Part shown: positions 12,623 to 13,307 of the stretch, piece by piece | Layout of the letters: every line of letters starts with the position of its first letter | Numbering within the stretch: position 1 is the stretch's first letter | Assembly (NCBI GenBank): GCA_003446335.1 | Contig: DMAZ01000225.1 | Coordinates: 1 to 13,307 of the forward strand | Source of the DNA: Lachnospiraceae bacterium | GTDB taxonomy: Bacteria; Bacillota_A; Clostridia; Lachnospirales; Lachnospiraceae | Reading direction: 5' to 3' | DNA: 13,307 bases | The notes under the pieces: model-generated | What the model saw: the letters and a program-made list of their open reading frames with translations, nothing else | Database searches by the model: none | What the model was told of the DNA's origin: nothing | Position numbers and translations under genes: made by a program

Positions 12623-13307
12623 TTATCCGACTGATTCCTGATTCTTTCTGATCATGTCGAGAATTATTCCCCTGAAGTGTTCGCCTACATGCTTCTGCGT
12701 TGCCTTGTCCATATCGTCCCACCAGACAGGGTCACCGAATTCGACGACCACTTTGGAAGATTTGATTTTCGGCATCTGCTTCTCAAAGACAGCTTCTGTA
12801 TTGTTGAAGGATACCGGGATGATCGGGACCTTTCCCCGCTGTGCGACCTTGAAGCTTCCGTCGTGGAACGGAGCAAGATTGGTCTCATCGCCGCTCTTGT
12901 TGCGTGTTCCCTCCGGGAAGATGAAGATGGAAGTGCCTTCTCTGGCCATGTCTGCAGCCTGCATGATCGTTCTGACACCCTGCCGCATATTCTCACGGTC
13001 AATGAAGAGGCAGTTCATGAACTTCATATTCCAGGAAAGAATCGGAATCTTCTGCAGGCTCTTTTTAGCCACAAAACCGGTCTGCCGTTTCATCAAAGTG
13101 TAGCCTATGATGACATCAAAATAACTCTGGTGATTGGCCACGAAAAGTGCTGCCGTATCTGTCGGGATCTTATCCTGCCCGATTACCGTAAGCCTGATGC
13201 CGCTTGCGAAGCAGAGCGTTCTGAGGGCGACCTGCCCGATATACTGGTACCACAGTTTCGCTTTCGGAGTAAATTCCTCCAGGAGCCAGAAGATGAACAT
13301 GAGGGGC
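12623..13307 (-). CDS. plsC: 1-acyl-sn-glycerol-3-phosphate acyltransferase (PlsC family), 5' end outside window
   Basis: At least 225 aa of a PlsC/LPLAT acyltransferase, which transfers an acyl chain to lysophosphatidic acid to make phosphatidic acid at the membrane. With the ATG at 13300 as residue 1, block I NHQSYFD (His57, Asp62) is the catalytic HX4D motif. CLFIDREN (97-104) is block II, FPEGTRNKSG (128-137) is block III, and VPIIPVS (158-164) is block IV. The frame stays open to the window edge (codons for Pro-Leu precede the ATG), and the first residues read as the end of a hydrophobic segment. The true start therefore probably lies beyond 13307, with a membrane anchor of about 20 more residues. 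The gene converges on murF, with the nested hairpin between them. It could also be named acyltransferase without fixed acyl specificity. Confidence 0.92.
   Translation of the reverse strand, partial: PLMFIFWLLEEFTPKAKLWYQYIGQVALRTLCFASGIRLTVIGQDKIPTDTAALFVANHQSYFDVIIGYTLMKRQTGFVAKKSLQKIPILSWNMKFMNCLFIDRENMRQGVRTIMQAADMAREGTSIFIFPEGTRNKSGDETNLAPFHDGSFKVAQRGKVPIIPVSFNNTEAVFEKQMPKIKSSKVVVEFGDPVWWDDMDKATQKHVGEHFRGIILDMIRKNQESVG

Overview
The window looks like a chromosomal segment from a mid-GC Firmicute, most likely a gut clostridium of the Lachnospiraceae type. This is an inference from the strong GGAGG ribosome binding sites, the man-family PTS, the Clostridia-like D-Ala ligase/MurF pair and the TetR–MMPL–heptad-repeat-protein arrangement. 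No rRNA, tRNA, CRISPR array or insertion sequence was seen.

Layout. (1) 1-1953, minus strand: a mannose-family PTS operon read right to left, EIIAB (manX), EIIC (manY) and the first 35 codons of EIID (manZ). (2) 1954-2307: a divergent control region. It has a good minus-strand promoter (TTGAAT-N17-TATAAT) with a cre-like site in its spacer, an upstream 8-7-8 inverted repeat, and a leader holding a small hairpin followed by six U's. A second inverted repeat and a weaker promoter serve the plus-strand regulator. (3) 2308-9825, plus strand: tetR-type regulator, a 707-aa MMPL/RND transporter, a 1326-aa predicted lipoprotein and a degenerate MntP-like membrane protein. The last three are 12 and 21 bp apart with strong ribosome binding sites and end at a hairpin at 9869-9894, so they look like one transcription unit. 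(4) 10008-12437, plus strand: D-alanine--D-alanine ligase and MurF, consecutive steps of peptidoglycan precursor synthesis, behind their own promoter. (5) 12487-12590: a 104-bp doubly nested inverted repeat between convergent genes. (6) 12623-13307, minus strand: a PlsC-type acyltransferase cut off by the window edge.

How the genes work together. The man operon imports and phosphorylates hexoses and looks catabolite-controlled. The tetR–mmpL–lipoprotein–mntP-like cluster looks like a regulated envelope transport system: the MMPL protein supplies proton-driven export, and the lipoprotein would sit outside the membrane as a long helical partner. Ddl makes D-Ala-D-Ala and MurF joins it to UDP-MurNAc-tripeptide.

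The most unusual object is the lipoprotein. Two Leu-x-x-Gly heptad regions flank about 700 residues of helical, increasingly alanine-rich sequence. That segment contains five 22-residue repeats in exact register and seven 16-residue repeats (112 residues, 56 of them Ala by hand count). The mntP-like gene, which lacks the expected second-repeat acidic residue, and the nested palindrome after murF also deserve a second look.
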